Part shown: positions 20,377 to 28,447 of the stretch, piece after piece | Numbering within the stretch: position 1 is the first letter of the stretch | How the letters are laid out: the number at the start of each line of letters is the position of its first letter | From: Olivibacter sitiensis DSM 17696 | GTDB lineage: Bacteria; Bacteroidota; Bacteroidia; Sphingobacteriales; Sphingobacteriaceae | Reading direction: 5' to 3' | Length of the DNA stretch: 64,000 nucleotides | Assembly (NCBI RefSeq): GCF_000427965.1 | Contig: NZ_ATZA01000018.1 | Coordinates: 1-64,000, forward strand | Notes under the pieces: model-generated | What the model saw: the letters and a program-made list of their open reading frames with translations, nothing else | The model's database searches: none | Told to the model about the DNA's origin: nothing | Position numbers and translations under genes: made by a program

Positions 20377-20631
20377 ATGGAAACAAAACAAGTATTAAGG
20401 ATTTATTTGATCCTTTCGGTGATTATTTCTTTTCTATTCCCCTTCACAGGCTTGATCGCATTGGTAAATGCAATCCGGGCAAACAGAGCAGGACTAACCA
20501 AAACAGATGAAATAAAGAAACATCTGAACAATTCCTATAAATGGATTATCATCACTGTAACGGTGTTTGTCCTTGTGTACCTTCTCTTTATCTCATTTTT
20601 TATCCTGACGAATCTAATGCTCAAGAGATAG
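20377..20631 (+). CDS. small two-helix membrane protein, CD225/DUF4190-like layout
   Basis: An 84-residue protein with hydrophobic segments at about residues 8-32 and 53-78, separated by a charged loop (IRANRAGLTKTDEIKKHLNNSYK). This loop between two helices resembles the dispanin/CD225 and DUF4190 layouts, but the match is only by eye. It lies between the short peptide ORF and the C11 protease gene, on the same strand. Function unknown. Confidence 0.55.
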   Translation: METKQVLRIYLILSVIISFLFPFTGLIALVNAIRANRAGLTKTDEIKKHLNNSYKWIIITVTVFVLVYLLFISFFILTNLMLKR

Positions 20632-20835
20632 CGGAGGAGAACCAATCGTTGAAAATCGAGGATCGCGACTCAATGCCGTTCATTTAGTGGTTTCTTGCGG
20701 ATGCAAAACAGGGCTGTCACACTACGGTTTGTCCTGGGATATGTTGACACGTCACTTGTATAGCTAAAATGGCATTGTTGATGAGAAATTTCTGGTTTCT
20801 GCTTTTAAACTTAAAAAATAAATATACAAACCATC

Positions 20836-21981
20836 ATGAACAAGTGGCTTAGCTGCCTTGCATTATTGTTTCTATTGTTTTTGTCCTGTTATAAAGAGGA
20901 CGAGCTACTGCCTGGTAAAACCTCCGAAAATACGGTATTGATATATATGGCAGCAAACAATGACCTGTATTTCGACGCAGAGGAAGACTTGGAGGAAATA
21001 CTGCAATCCAAGATACCCGACAACGGTAATCTACTTGTCTACATAAGCGGGCCTTCCTACTCTCCCTATGCAGCGCCCAAGCTTCTGCGCCTCAACGGAG
21101 CTGATTTCGAGACCTTGAAAGTTTACGGAGATCAAAATTCAGCCACCGGAACCGTCCTGAACAAAGTCGTTACGGATGCCATTCAATTGTTTCCAGCTAA
21201 TAAATACGGACTTGTGCTCTGGTCTCACGCCACGGGTTGGCTTCCCCCAAATTCCTATCAGGCGATAAGCCAGATGCAAGGGGTGGACAGGCATCAAGAT
21301 GGATTGATGGTAAAATCGTTTGGAAGGGAAAGCCAGCAAGAAATGGATATTGCTACCTTAGGGGCTTCAATCCCCATAAAGTTTGATTTGATCGCATTTG
21401 ATGCATGCTTAATGGGAGGTATCGAGGTGTATTACCAACTCCGCAACAAGGCAAGCTATATCATTGCATCCCCTACCGATGTCCTTTCCACCGGTTTCCC
21501 GTACAAGGAAATCGTTCCTAATCTTTTTGTGGGAGAAGATGGTTATAAAGAGATCGCTGCCGAATATATGGAATTTTATCAAGGTCAGGACGGAGTTTTC
21601 CGATCGGCAAGTATCTCATTGGTCAAAACGGACAGACTGCCCGAATTGGCCAATGAGATACTTGAATATTACAAGACGAATAAAATTGACAAACTGCCAA
21701 AAGACCTGGACATGCAAAACATTCAAAGATATGACAACCTTAAAACACCTGTTTTTGTCGATCTGGAAACTTATTTGGCTCAGTTGTTCAACAGAGACGA
21801 GCTTGAAGAAATAAAGACATTGTTATTGGAGATTGTTGCATATAAAGATTTTACGGATCACTTCATTGACATCCCTCTGAATAAAAGCAGCGGCATGAGT
21901 ACCTATGCCTCCTTTGGCGATGATAACCTAGACAATGCGTACAGGAAACTTGACTGGTATGTTGATGCATTGGATTATTAG
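20836..21981 (+). CDS. clostripain-family (C11) cysteine protease, lipoprotein
   Basis: A 381-residue protein with a lipoprotein signal (LFLLFLSC, lipobox cysteine C18). The peptidase domain carries the C11 catalytic pair: H131 in the LVLWSHATGW segment and C191 in the LIAFDACLMG segment. Known clostripain-type enzymes cut after Arg or Lys and mature by internal cleavage. The predicted location is the outer-membrane or periplasmic face. It is the last gene of the set that begins with the short peptide ORF, and its stop abuts the convergent MocR gene. Confidence 0.88.
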   Translation: MNKWLSCLALLFLLFLSCYKEDELLPGKTSENTVLIYMAANNDLYFDAEEDLEEILQSKIPDNGNLLVYISGPSYSPYAAPKLLRLNGADFETLKVYGDQNSATGTVLNKVVTDAIQLFPANKYGLVLWSHATGWLPPNSYQAISQMQGVDRHQDGLMVKSFGRESQQEMDIATLGASIPIKFDLIAFDACLMGGIEVYYQLRNKASYIIASPTDVLSTGFPYKEIVPNLFVGEDGYKEIAAEYMEFYQGQDGVFRSASISLVKTDRLPELANEILEYYKTNKIDKLPKDLDMQNIQRYDNLKTPVFVDLETYLAQLFNRDELEEIKTLLLEIVAYKDFTDHFIDIPLNKSSGMSTYASFGDDNLDNAYRKLDWYVDALDY

Positions 21982-23451
21982 CTACATCATTGACCTTTCC
22001 AATATTTCTATGCTTTTATGTAATTCCTCAGGCGTGGATGAAGCAAAGCCCAATCTTGTCCCGTTTTCTTCCGAATAGCCATATTCCTTGAAAACCGATC
22101 CGTTGGAAATGTATAAATCCTTTAGGGCAGCTTTTTTTGCTATCTGTCCCAAATTGAGGCTTTCGTCAAACTTGGCCCATACGGCCAGACCGCCTTCGGG
22201 AATCTGGAAATTTACGTACTGGCCGAGTTGGTCTTTCAGCAGTTTGCAGAAAATGTCCCGGCGCTCCCTGTATGCGCGTAGCGACTTGCGTACATGGCGT
22301 TGTATGATGCCGTTTTGGAGGAGCTCGGCCATGGCATTTTCCAGCATGGTATCGCCTTGCCGGTCTACAAAGCGCCTTAGCTTTGCCAAATGCGTAATGG
22401 CATTTGCCGGCCCTACTACATAGCCAATCCTGAATGCGGGAGACAGCGTTTTCGTAAAGGAGCCGCAATAGAGTACCATGCCCTGTTCGTCGGCACTGGC
22501 AAGTGGGAGCAAAGGCTTGTTTTCGTAGTGGAAGTCGTAATCGTAGTCGTCCTCAAATAGTATAAAGCCATATTGCTCGGCGAGCTTTAGCAATGCCATG
22601 CGCCTATCGGCCTTGAGCGATACGGTGCTAGGGTAGTGGTGATGGGAAGTGACATAAACCATCCTGATTTTATGGTGTTGGCATAAGTGCCGCAATTCGT
22701 CGATGCAGAGGCCATGCGCATCTACTCGGATTTTCATCACTTGTGCTCCAGCCTGTTTAAAGATGGTGGCGGCGCTGCCCCAGGTAGGAACCCCTACCAC
22801 TATTTTGTCTCCGATTTCCAGCAAGGCGGTACAGCTGAGGTATAAGCCCATGACAGATCCCCTGGTTATGAGGATATTCTCTGGCCTGGTGTTTAGCGCT
22901 CTTGTCTGGTTGAGGTAGGCTGATAGTTCTTCCCTGAGCCATGGCGTTCCGCCAGGATCGGCATATCCTAGCCTATGGTAGGCGTTGCCCATGAGCAATT
23001 GCGTGCGATAGGCCCTCGAAAGGTCCCGCAGAGGAGCTAGTCTGCTATCCGGAAAGCCATCATCCAAGTGGTATCTGAAATGGTTCTTGTTTATTGGCCG
23101 ATTTAAATGGGGGGCATAAGCCATGCCGAATCCGGCAGTTTGGCCTGGCTGACGTACGCTGCTTTTGCCGATTATCTTTCTGGGATTTATTTCCGGTAAA
23201 TTATAAGCCACGAATGTGCCGCTTCCTACATGGCTTTCCAGCCATCCCTGCGCCAATAATTCGTCGTAAGCCCTAATAACCGTCTTTCGATGAATTCCCA
23301 ATAGTTTTGCTAAGTCCCTCGTGCTGGGAAGGCGATGGCCGGCAGGCAATATGCCCTGCTTTATCAAGTTGGCTATCTGTACGGACACCTGTAGGAATAT
23401 GGCCGAGTCTCCATCTTTGTTTAGCGCTATCAACGAAGTGAATGGATGCAT
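21982..23451 (-). CDS. MocR/PdxR-type GntR regulator with aminotransferase-like domain
   Basis: A 489-residue protein with an N-terminal GntR winged helix (about residues 15-85: LPSTRDLAKLLGIHRKTVIRAYDEL) fused to a fold-type I aminotransferase domain. The PLP-binding lysine is near residue 334 in the GSFTKTLSPAFRIGYV segment. MocR proteins sense pyridoxal phosphate and often control vitamin B6 metabolism genes. It is divergent from a flavin-dependent oxidase-like gene, which it probably regulates through the inverted repeat at 23476-23499. Confidence 0.9.
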   Translation of the reverse strand: MHPFTSLIALNKDGDSAIFLQVSVQIANLIKQGILPAGHRLPSTRDLAKLLGIHRKTVIRAYDELLAQGWLESHVGSGTFVAYNLPEINPRKIIGKSSVRQPGQTAGFGMAYAPHLNRPINKNHFRYHLDDGFPDSRLAPLRDLSRAYRTQLLMGNAYHRLGYADPGGTPWLREELSAYLNQTRALNTRPENILITRGSVMGLYLSCTALLEIGDKIVVGVPTWGSAATIFKQAGAQVMKIRVDAHGLCIDELRHLCQHHKIRMVYVTSHHHYPSTVSLKADRRMALLKLAEQYGFILFEDDYDYDFHYENKPLLPLASADEQGMVLYCGSFTKTLSPAFRIGYVVGPANAITHLAKLRRFVDRQGDTMLENAMAELLQNGIIQRHVRKSLRAYRERRDIFCKLLKDQLGQYVNFQIPEGGLAVWAKFDESLNLGQIAKKAALKDLYISNGSVFKEYGYSEENGTRLGFASSTPEELHKSIEILERSMM

Positions 23452-23475
23452 GATTGGACTACGTCTTTTGTAAAA

Positions 23476-23514
23476 ATTGGATGATTATCTGCATCCAATA
23501 AAGGTATATTTTTG
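23476..23514. promoter_or_regulatory. inverted repeat and -7 box between mocR and the oxidase gene
   Basis: The perfect 8-bp arms ATTGGATG (23476-23483) and CATCCAAT (23492-23499) flank an 8-base spacer in the middle of the short divergent intergenic region. A TATTTTTG box (fits TAnnTTTG) follows at 23507-23514, on the side of the oxidase gene. The placement suits a MocR operator acting on both promoters. Confidence 0.55.
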
Positions 23515-23534
23515 TGTTGAAAAGGAAGAAATAT

Positions 23535-24167
23535 ATGAAAAAATACCTTGTACCAAGTCGAGCGGCCAAACGAGCACATTACGATGAGGCCACCATCCAC
23601 GCCATTTTGGACGAAGCATTATATTGCACGGTGAGCTATGTGTCTGAAGGCTTACCATTTTCCATTCCAACGGCCTTTGTGAGACATGGGGATAAGCTGT
23701 ATATACATGGATCGGTAGGTAGCCATTTCATTCGGATATTGGAGCAAGGTATCCCTGTTTGTATTTCGATTACCCTGATGGATGCCTTGGTTATTGCCAA
23801 ATCGGCCGTTAGTCATTCGATGAACTATCGTTCTGTCATCTTGTTTGCCACTGCCGAAAAAGTGGAAGACGACATGCAAAAAGCCGATGCGCTTGAGTGG
23901 TTGACCAATAAAGTAGTGCCCGATAGCTGGGATTACCTTAGGCCTATGACTGATAAAGAGCTGCGCAAGACCACGGTTTTGGCTTTTGACCTGGCCGAAG
24001 CTTCTGCCAAAATCCGTACGGGCATGCCCAATGATGAACCAGAGGATGAATCACTTCCCATCTGGTCGGGAATTATTCCTTTGCAAACGAGCAGGCTTGC
24101 CCCTATAGGAGATGATTCCAGTCAAGGGATTCCCTTGCCAGCGCATTTGGAGAACTTATTGCGTTAA
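23535..24167 (+). CDS. pyridoxamine 5'-phosphate oxidase family protein (FMN split barrel)
   Basis: A 210-residue protein of the Pyridox_ox_2/NimA-like flavin-binding split-barrel group: ILDEALYCTVSYVSEGLPFSIPTAFVRHGDKLYIHGS contains the first strands and substrate loop, and YRSVILFATAEKVED the dimer strand. Members bind FMN or F420; the physiological substrate here is unknown. The ATG at 23535 is chosen over 23514 because the upstream frame is the promoter box region. Divergence from a MocR regulator suggests a link to vitamin B6 or amine detoxification. Confidence 0.82.
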   Translation: MKKYLVPSRAAKRAHYDEATIHAILDEALYCTVSYVSEGLPFSIPTAFVRHGDKLYIHGSVGSHFIRILEQGIPVCISITLMDALVIAKSAVSHSMNYRSVILFATAEKVEDDMQKADALEWLTNKVVPDSWDYLRPMTDKELRKTTVLAFDLAEASAKIRTGMPNDEPEDESLPIWSGIIPLQTSRLAPIGDDSSQGIPLPAHLENLLR

Positions 24168-24358
24168 CATAGGTTGTCGTTAGGTCAACTCTACCTTGAT
24201 ACACCGTTAAAACTATGTTGATAGATCAAGCTATCCCTAATTTGATGAGAATCAGATAGGGAATAATCTATAGTGCTAGTGCGATTGAGGTTCGAGAGCG
24301 ATGGGAAAGATGGCGTATGCCTGTTCTTTTGCATCCTTATTGTCGTATCTTTGCATCC

Positions 24359-25729
24359 ATGTCTATTGGAATAGAAAACGATACGATAGTAGCCTTGGCT
24401 ACGCCACCGGGCAGTGGTGCCATAGGCGTCATACGCCTTTCCGGGCCAGAGGCCATCGCGATATGCAATCAGGTTTTTAAGGGCAAGGACCTCGCTCAAC
24501 AGCCCTCACATACCATTCATTTTGGCACTATCCGCGATGGGGATGAAATCATCGACGAGGTATTGGTCAGTCTGTTCATCGCCCCGCACAGCTATACCAA
24601 AGAGGACGTAGTGGAAGTCTCCACGCACGGCTCCAATTATATCATCGAGCGTATCATCAAGCTGTTTATCAAGCATGGCGCACGCGGGGCCAAAGCAGGC
24701 GAATTTACCCTGCGTGCTTTCCTGAATGGCGCCATGGACCTATCGCAGGCCGAAGCAGTAGCCGACCTGATCGCTTCCAACTCTGCCGCATCCCATCAAG
24801 TGGCCATGCAGCAGATGCGCGGTGGATTTTCCAACGAACTGAAGCAATTACGGGAGCAGCTCATCCATTTTGCGTCCATGATAGAACTGGAACTGGATTT
24901 TTCCGAAGAGGACGTGGAATTTGCCAATCGCGCGCAACTGAAAGAATTGGTATTGCAGATAGACAGGGTGCTGCAAAAGCTCATTGCTTCCTTTGAGCAA
25001 GGCAATGTACTGAAAAATGGCGTACCCGTGGTCATCGCCGGAAAACCCAACGTGGGCAAATCTACCTTGCTTAATGCCTTGCTCAACGAGGAAAGGGCCA
25101 TCGTGTCCGATATCGCCGGTACCACGAGGGATTCTATTGAGGATGAAATCAATATCAAAGGGGTTACCTTTAGGTTTATAGACACGGCAGGCATACGCGA
25201 TACCTTGGACATCATTGAGGCCAAGGGGGTGGAACGTACGCGCGAAAAGATGAGGCAGGCCCGGTTAATCATCTACCTGGTAGATCCTACACAGGACAAT
25301 GTGGAGGAAGTGGCCCAGCAGGTGGCGGAACTCAAAGATTTGCAGATTCCTTATCTGCTCATCGTCAATAAAAAGGATCAATTGCAAGCGGAACAAAAAG
25401 CTGGTTATGAAACTTTGGAGCCTCTGTTCATAGCTGCCAGGGAAAAGGAAGGGGTGGAGGAGCTACAGGAAGAACTGTTGGCCCTCGTCAACCTGCGAAA
25501 TATCAATGCCGATGATGTATTGGTGACCAATATCCGCCATGTAGAAGCCTTGCAAAAGACACAGGCTTCATTGGAAAACGTACTTTATGGCGTAGACCAT
25601 CCCGTCACTTCCGATTTCTTGGCCATGGATATCCGGCAGGCCTTGCACCATCTGGGAGAAATTACGGGGAGCGTCTCTACGGATGACTTATTGGAGAATA
25701 TATTCTCGAAGTTTTGCATCGGGAAGTAG
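24359..25729 (+). CDS. mnmE: tRNA uridine-5-carboxymethylaminomethyl modification GTPase
   Basis: A 456-residue MnmE. The N-terminal folate-binding domain begins IVALATPPGSGAIGVIRLSG; the G domain has P-loop GKPNVGKST at residues 228-236 and the DTAGIR switch; the C terminus is the invariant FCIGK at 452-456. With MnmG it modifies the wobble uridine of certain tRNAs. A TATCTTTG box at 24346-24353 ends 5 bases before the ATG, so the mRNA may be nearly leaderless. The gene's 3' end is the apparent attachment site of the mobile element that follows, and the reading frame remains intact. Confidence 0.95.
   Translation: MSIGIENDTIVALATPPGSGAIGVIRLSGPEAIAICNQVFKGKDLAQQPSHTIHFGTIRDGDEIIDEVLVSLFIAPHSYTKEDVVEVSTHGSNYIIERIIKLFIKHGARGAKAGEFTLRAFLNGAMDLSQAEAVADLIASNSAASHQVAMQQMRGGFSNELKQLREQLIHFASMIELELDFSEEDVEFANRAQLKELVLQIDRVLQKLIASFEQGNVLKNGVPVVIAGKPNVGKSTLLNALLNEERAIVSDIAGTTRDSIEDEINIKGVTFRFIDTAGIRDTLDIIEAKGVERTREKMRQARLIIYLVDPTQDNVEEVAQQVAELKDLQIPYLLIVNKKDQLQAEQKAGYETLEPLFIAAREKEGVEELQEELLALVNLRNINADDVLVTNIRHVEALQKTQASLENVLYGVDHPVTSDFLAMDIRQALHHLGEITGSVSTDDLLENIFSKFCIGK
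25712..25721 (+). repeat. candidate attL inside the mnmE 3' end
   Basis: TTTTGCATCG lies within the codons for the conserved FCIGK terminus. The same 10-mer recurs at 42756-42765, just past the last cargo gene. The 3' end of mnmE (trmE/thdF) is the known target of Salmonella genomic island 1. Here the integrase gene begins about 180 bases downstream. Confidence 0.4.
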
Positions 25730-25850
25730 GTTTTGATAATCATCAATTGCAATCCATAGAAATATATGATTTAATAAACTAAAAATCAATTTATTGTATA
25801 AATATCATTTCTTTTTGTTTTTCATTGACTAACCTTTATTTTGTATCTTT

Positions 25851-25896
25851 TTGTACCTTTGTTGGGATGTTTTAACGGAGGTACAAATAGGTACAA
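25851..25896. promoter_or_regulatory. TTGTACCT/AGGTACAA repeats in front of the integrase
   Basis: TTGTACCT at 25851-25858 faces two direct copies of its complement AGGTACAA at 25879-25886 and 25889-25896, the last ending 4 bases before the integrase ATG. A TACCTTTG box (25854-25861) overlaps the first. The layout fits an autoregulatory operator or integrase arm-type binding sites. Confidence 0.45.
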
Positions 25897-25900
25897 GATT

Positions 25901-27028
25901 ATGGAACGAACCCGATCAGTCAAATTACGAGAGAAAGAATTAAGCGATGGGCGGTTAAGCCTTTACTTGGATTACTACCCGCCTGTTTATATCCCCGAGA
26001 CGGGTAAGGAATCCAGACGGGAGTTCCTGAAGATCTATATCCATAAAAAACCCGCCAACGCTGCGGAAAAGGAGTACAATAAAGTTTGCCGGGCTAAGGC
26101 CGAAAGCATCCGGTCGGAACGCGAACTCCAATTGATTAATCGGCAATTTGATTTTGCCGACAGGTTAAACGCGCAGCGTGATTTTCTTGCCTATTTTAAA
26201 GAACAGGTTAGAAAGCACAACAAGTCGAAAGGTAATCACGACAATTGGTATGGTACGTATAAATACCTCGAAATGTACACGAACGGTCAGTGTACGTTTG
26301 GCGACGTAACCGAGAAATTCTGCGAGGGTTTCAAAGAATTTTTGGGATCAGTCAAATCCATTCGGTCTAATACCGTTGGCCTTTCCGCCAATACCCAATA
26401 CAGCTACTTCAATAAATTCCGTGCGGCCATCAAGGAAGCGTTTCAGGAACGGCTTTTTTCCGTTAATCCCATATTGCGCGTTAAAGGACTGCCACAAGGC
26501 GAGACACATCGGGAGTTTTTGACATTGGAGGAATTGCGGGCGATGAAGGAGGCGGAATGTGATTTGCCCATTCTGAAACAGGCATCGCTTTTTTCCGCAC
26601 TTACGGGATTGCGATGGTCGGACATCATCAATTTAAAATGGGGCGATATCCACCATTCTGCCGAACATGGGTATTACATCCGTTTCGTACAGCAAAAGAC
26701 CAAAGGTGCAGAAACACTATACATACCCGATCAGGCGTACGAACAATTAGGTGAAAAGCAGCGTGCCGAAGAGCAGGTTTTTAAAGGGCTTAAGTATTCG
26801 GATTACATCAGTTTGCAGATTTCCCGATGGGCACTGCGTGCCGGAATAACCAAGAAACTGACGTTCCACTGTTTCCGACACACCTATGCGACGTTGCAGC
26901 TAACCATGGGTACGGATATTTATACGGTGTCCAAACTTTTAGGGCACCGGAACGTGAAAACCACGGAAATTTACACCAAGGTCATTGACGAAAAGAAAAT
27001 TGAAGCCGCAAGACGCATTATACTTTAG
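25901..27028 (+). CDS. tyrosine recombinase (integrase) of the mobile element
   Basis: A 375-residue site-specific recombinase. The N-terminal part is an Arm/SAM-like DNA-binding region; the catalytic domain has R238 (ALTGLRWSD), H323xxR326 (HCFRH), H349 (LLGHR) and the nucleophile Y358 (TTEIYTK). All catalytic residues are present. It catalyses integration and excision of the element at the mnmE 3' end. The ATG at 25901 is chosen because the earlier in-frame start at 25841 runs through the repeat-rich promoter region. It is transcribed away from mnmE, into the element. Confidence 0.92.
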   Translation: MERTRSVKLREKELSDGRLSLYLDYYPPVYIPETGKESRREFLKIYIHKKPANAAEKEYNKVCRAKAESIRSERELQLINRQFDFADRLNAQRDFLAYFKEQVRKHNKSKGNHDNWYGTYKYLEMYTNGQCTFGDVTEKFCEGFKEFLGSVKSIRSNTVGLSANTQYSYFNKFRAAIKEAFQERLFSVNPILRVKGLPQGETHREFLTLEELRAMKEAECDLPILKQASLFSALTGLRWSDIINLKWGDIHHSAEHGYYIRFVQQKTKGAETLYIPDQAYEQLGEKQRAEEQVFKGLKYSDYISLQISRWALRAGITKKLTFHCFRHTYATLQLTMGTDIYTVSKLLGHRNVKTTEIYTKVIDEKKIEAARRIIL

Positions 27029-27031
27029 GCA

Positions 27032-28024
27032 ATGGGAATACTTAAACGGAATCCAAACAAGACACTCAGCCCCGAAATGGGATATTGGAAATACCTGCTG
27101 TTTGAGTATTTTGGAGCCTATGACGATGGTAGTCTTGAAACGCGGCTGAAAGCATTGCAAGTTGGCTGGATGATTTTTAGCAGAGAAGGGAAAGCAGCTT
27201 ATGAATTTGTCGAATTTCATAAAAACAAACGTCGCGTATTGGGTGATGTGCTGAAATATTTATATGTCATTGTCGGTTTAGGCGGTTTTATCCTGTTGCT
27301 TTATGTATTTAGCGCACCTTTTTTCTTTGCCCTGCTGGCTTTCGTGCCACCAATAATAATCCATCTTTTGGCGTATAAGCCCAGGTTAAAACAAAATCTA
27401 CGGCACGTTACGCATATTCTTGAAAATAGTCAGCGATTTACACAACTCATCAATTTGCCAATTGACGATGAGAACGGACTCCGAGCGTTCATCGAATCGT
27501 TAAGAGCAGGAAACAAGGATGCTGGCGAAAGAAAAAATGACACAGAGGCTCATGAAGCTTTTTCCGATGACCTAATCAGTGATTTTCAATTACAACTTCG
27601 GGAGATCAGCAAGAGGGAGAATCAATTCAATCAAATGCCCATGCGTGAGGTGATTGATTTCTTTAACGTGATGTGTTGCCCGGCATGCAGCAAAGAAGTA
27701 GCGCAAATGTCAGAAGCTGACTTTCTGTTGTTTCTGAGATCAGCATTTCTGCTGCATCCCATGCCGATGAAAATCGTCTTGAAAAATAAAAAGCCCGTCA
27801 TCACAAGAATGATTTTCCATCAGTTTATGCTTGCATCGTATGACAAGCATCATGATAAAAAGGATATACCTAAATACGCAACCCTACTGTGCGATCATTT
27901 TGAAGGTTTCGAGTTCGAAAAGACGATTCGGAATTTTCGGACAGATGATAATCAACTGTTGGAAAGAATAAGAAACGATTACAAAAGCCATTTACAATTT
28001 TTACGGTATCTACAATCTTCATAG
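27032..28024 (+). CDS. two-helix membrane protein of unknown function, on the mobile element
   Basis: A 330-residue protein, not recognised. Two adjacent hydrophobic segments lie at about residues 70-110 (YLYVIVGLGGFILLLYVF and the next helix). A charged cytoplasmic-type C-terminal domain follows, with a short CCPAC motif near residue 215 (possible metal site). It starts 3 bases after the integrase stop, so it is probably co-transcribed with it. Possible roles, all unproven: element maintenance, entry exclusion or defence. Confidence 0.6.
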   Translation: MGILKRNPNKTLSPEMGYWKYLLFEYFGAYDDGSLETRLKALQVGWMIFSREGKAAYEFVEFHKNKRRVLGDVLKYLYVIVGLGGFILLLYVFSAPFFFALLAFVPPIIIHLLAYKPRLKQNLRHVTHILENSQRFTQLINLPIDDENGLRAFIESLRAGNKDAGERKNDTEAHEAFSDDLISDFQLQLREISKRENQFNQMPMREVIDFFNVMCCPACSKEVAQMSEADFLLFLRSAFLLHPMPMKIVLKNKKPVITRMIFHQFMLASYDKHHDKKDIPKYATLLCDHFEGFEFEKTIRNFRTDDNQLLERIRNDYKSHLQFLRYLQSS

Positions 28025-28072
28025 AGAACGCTAAAAATGCTCTTATCATTGCGGGAAACAAGTTTTTACGCA

Positions 28073-28420
28073 ATGGAAAATCCCTTTGTATTATTAGACC
28101 AACGGCTTGATCGGATCGAGACGTTGGTAATGGAAATGAAGAATGGAACCGTTGAAAAGCCGGCTCCGGATGGCTATGATATTATCGATATCGATGAAGC
28201 TACCCAACTTTTAGGCATTGCCAAACCCACCGTTTACGGAAAGACTTCCCGGGGTGAAATCCCCCATATGAAAAGAGGGAAGCGGCTTTATTTTTCCAAG
28301 AAAGAACTCTTGGAGTGGCTGAAGTCCGGGCGAAGGAGAACGCGAGCGGATATCGAGGAGGAAGCCAAAGCTTATATCCTGCGAAAAGGTTCGCCGTTCC
28401 GTGGTAACCCATCTTATTAA
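28073..28420 (+). CDS. excisionase-type helix-turn-helix protein
   Basis: A 115-residue protein with a MerR/Xis-like HTH_17 domain at about residues 40-85 (DEATQLLGIAKPTVYGKTSRG followed by HMKRGKRLYFSKKELLEWLK). An N-terminal leucine-containing coil comes before it. In Bacteroidota integrative elements such proteins sit between integrase and primase genes and act as excision or copy-control factors. The start at 28073 is preferred to 28037, whose extra residues are unlike the family. Confidence 0.8.
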   Translation: MENPFVLLDQRLDRIETLVMEMKNGTVEKPAPDGYDIIDIDEATQLLGIAKPTVYGKTSRGEIPHMKRGKRLYFSKKELLEWLKSGRRRTRADIEEEAKAYILRKGSPFRGNPSY

Positions 28421-28447
28421 ATTTTTTGTTGACTAAATCACTTCGCC

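Noticed and set aside
20377-20631. Small two-helix protein as a bacteriocin or holin
   Set aside because: No lysis or immunity partner and no leader; the layout fits small housekeeping-type membrane families at least as well.
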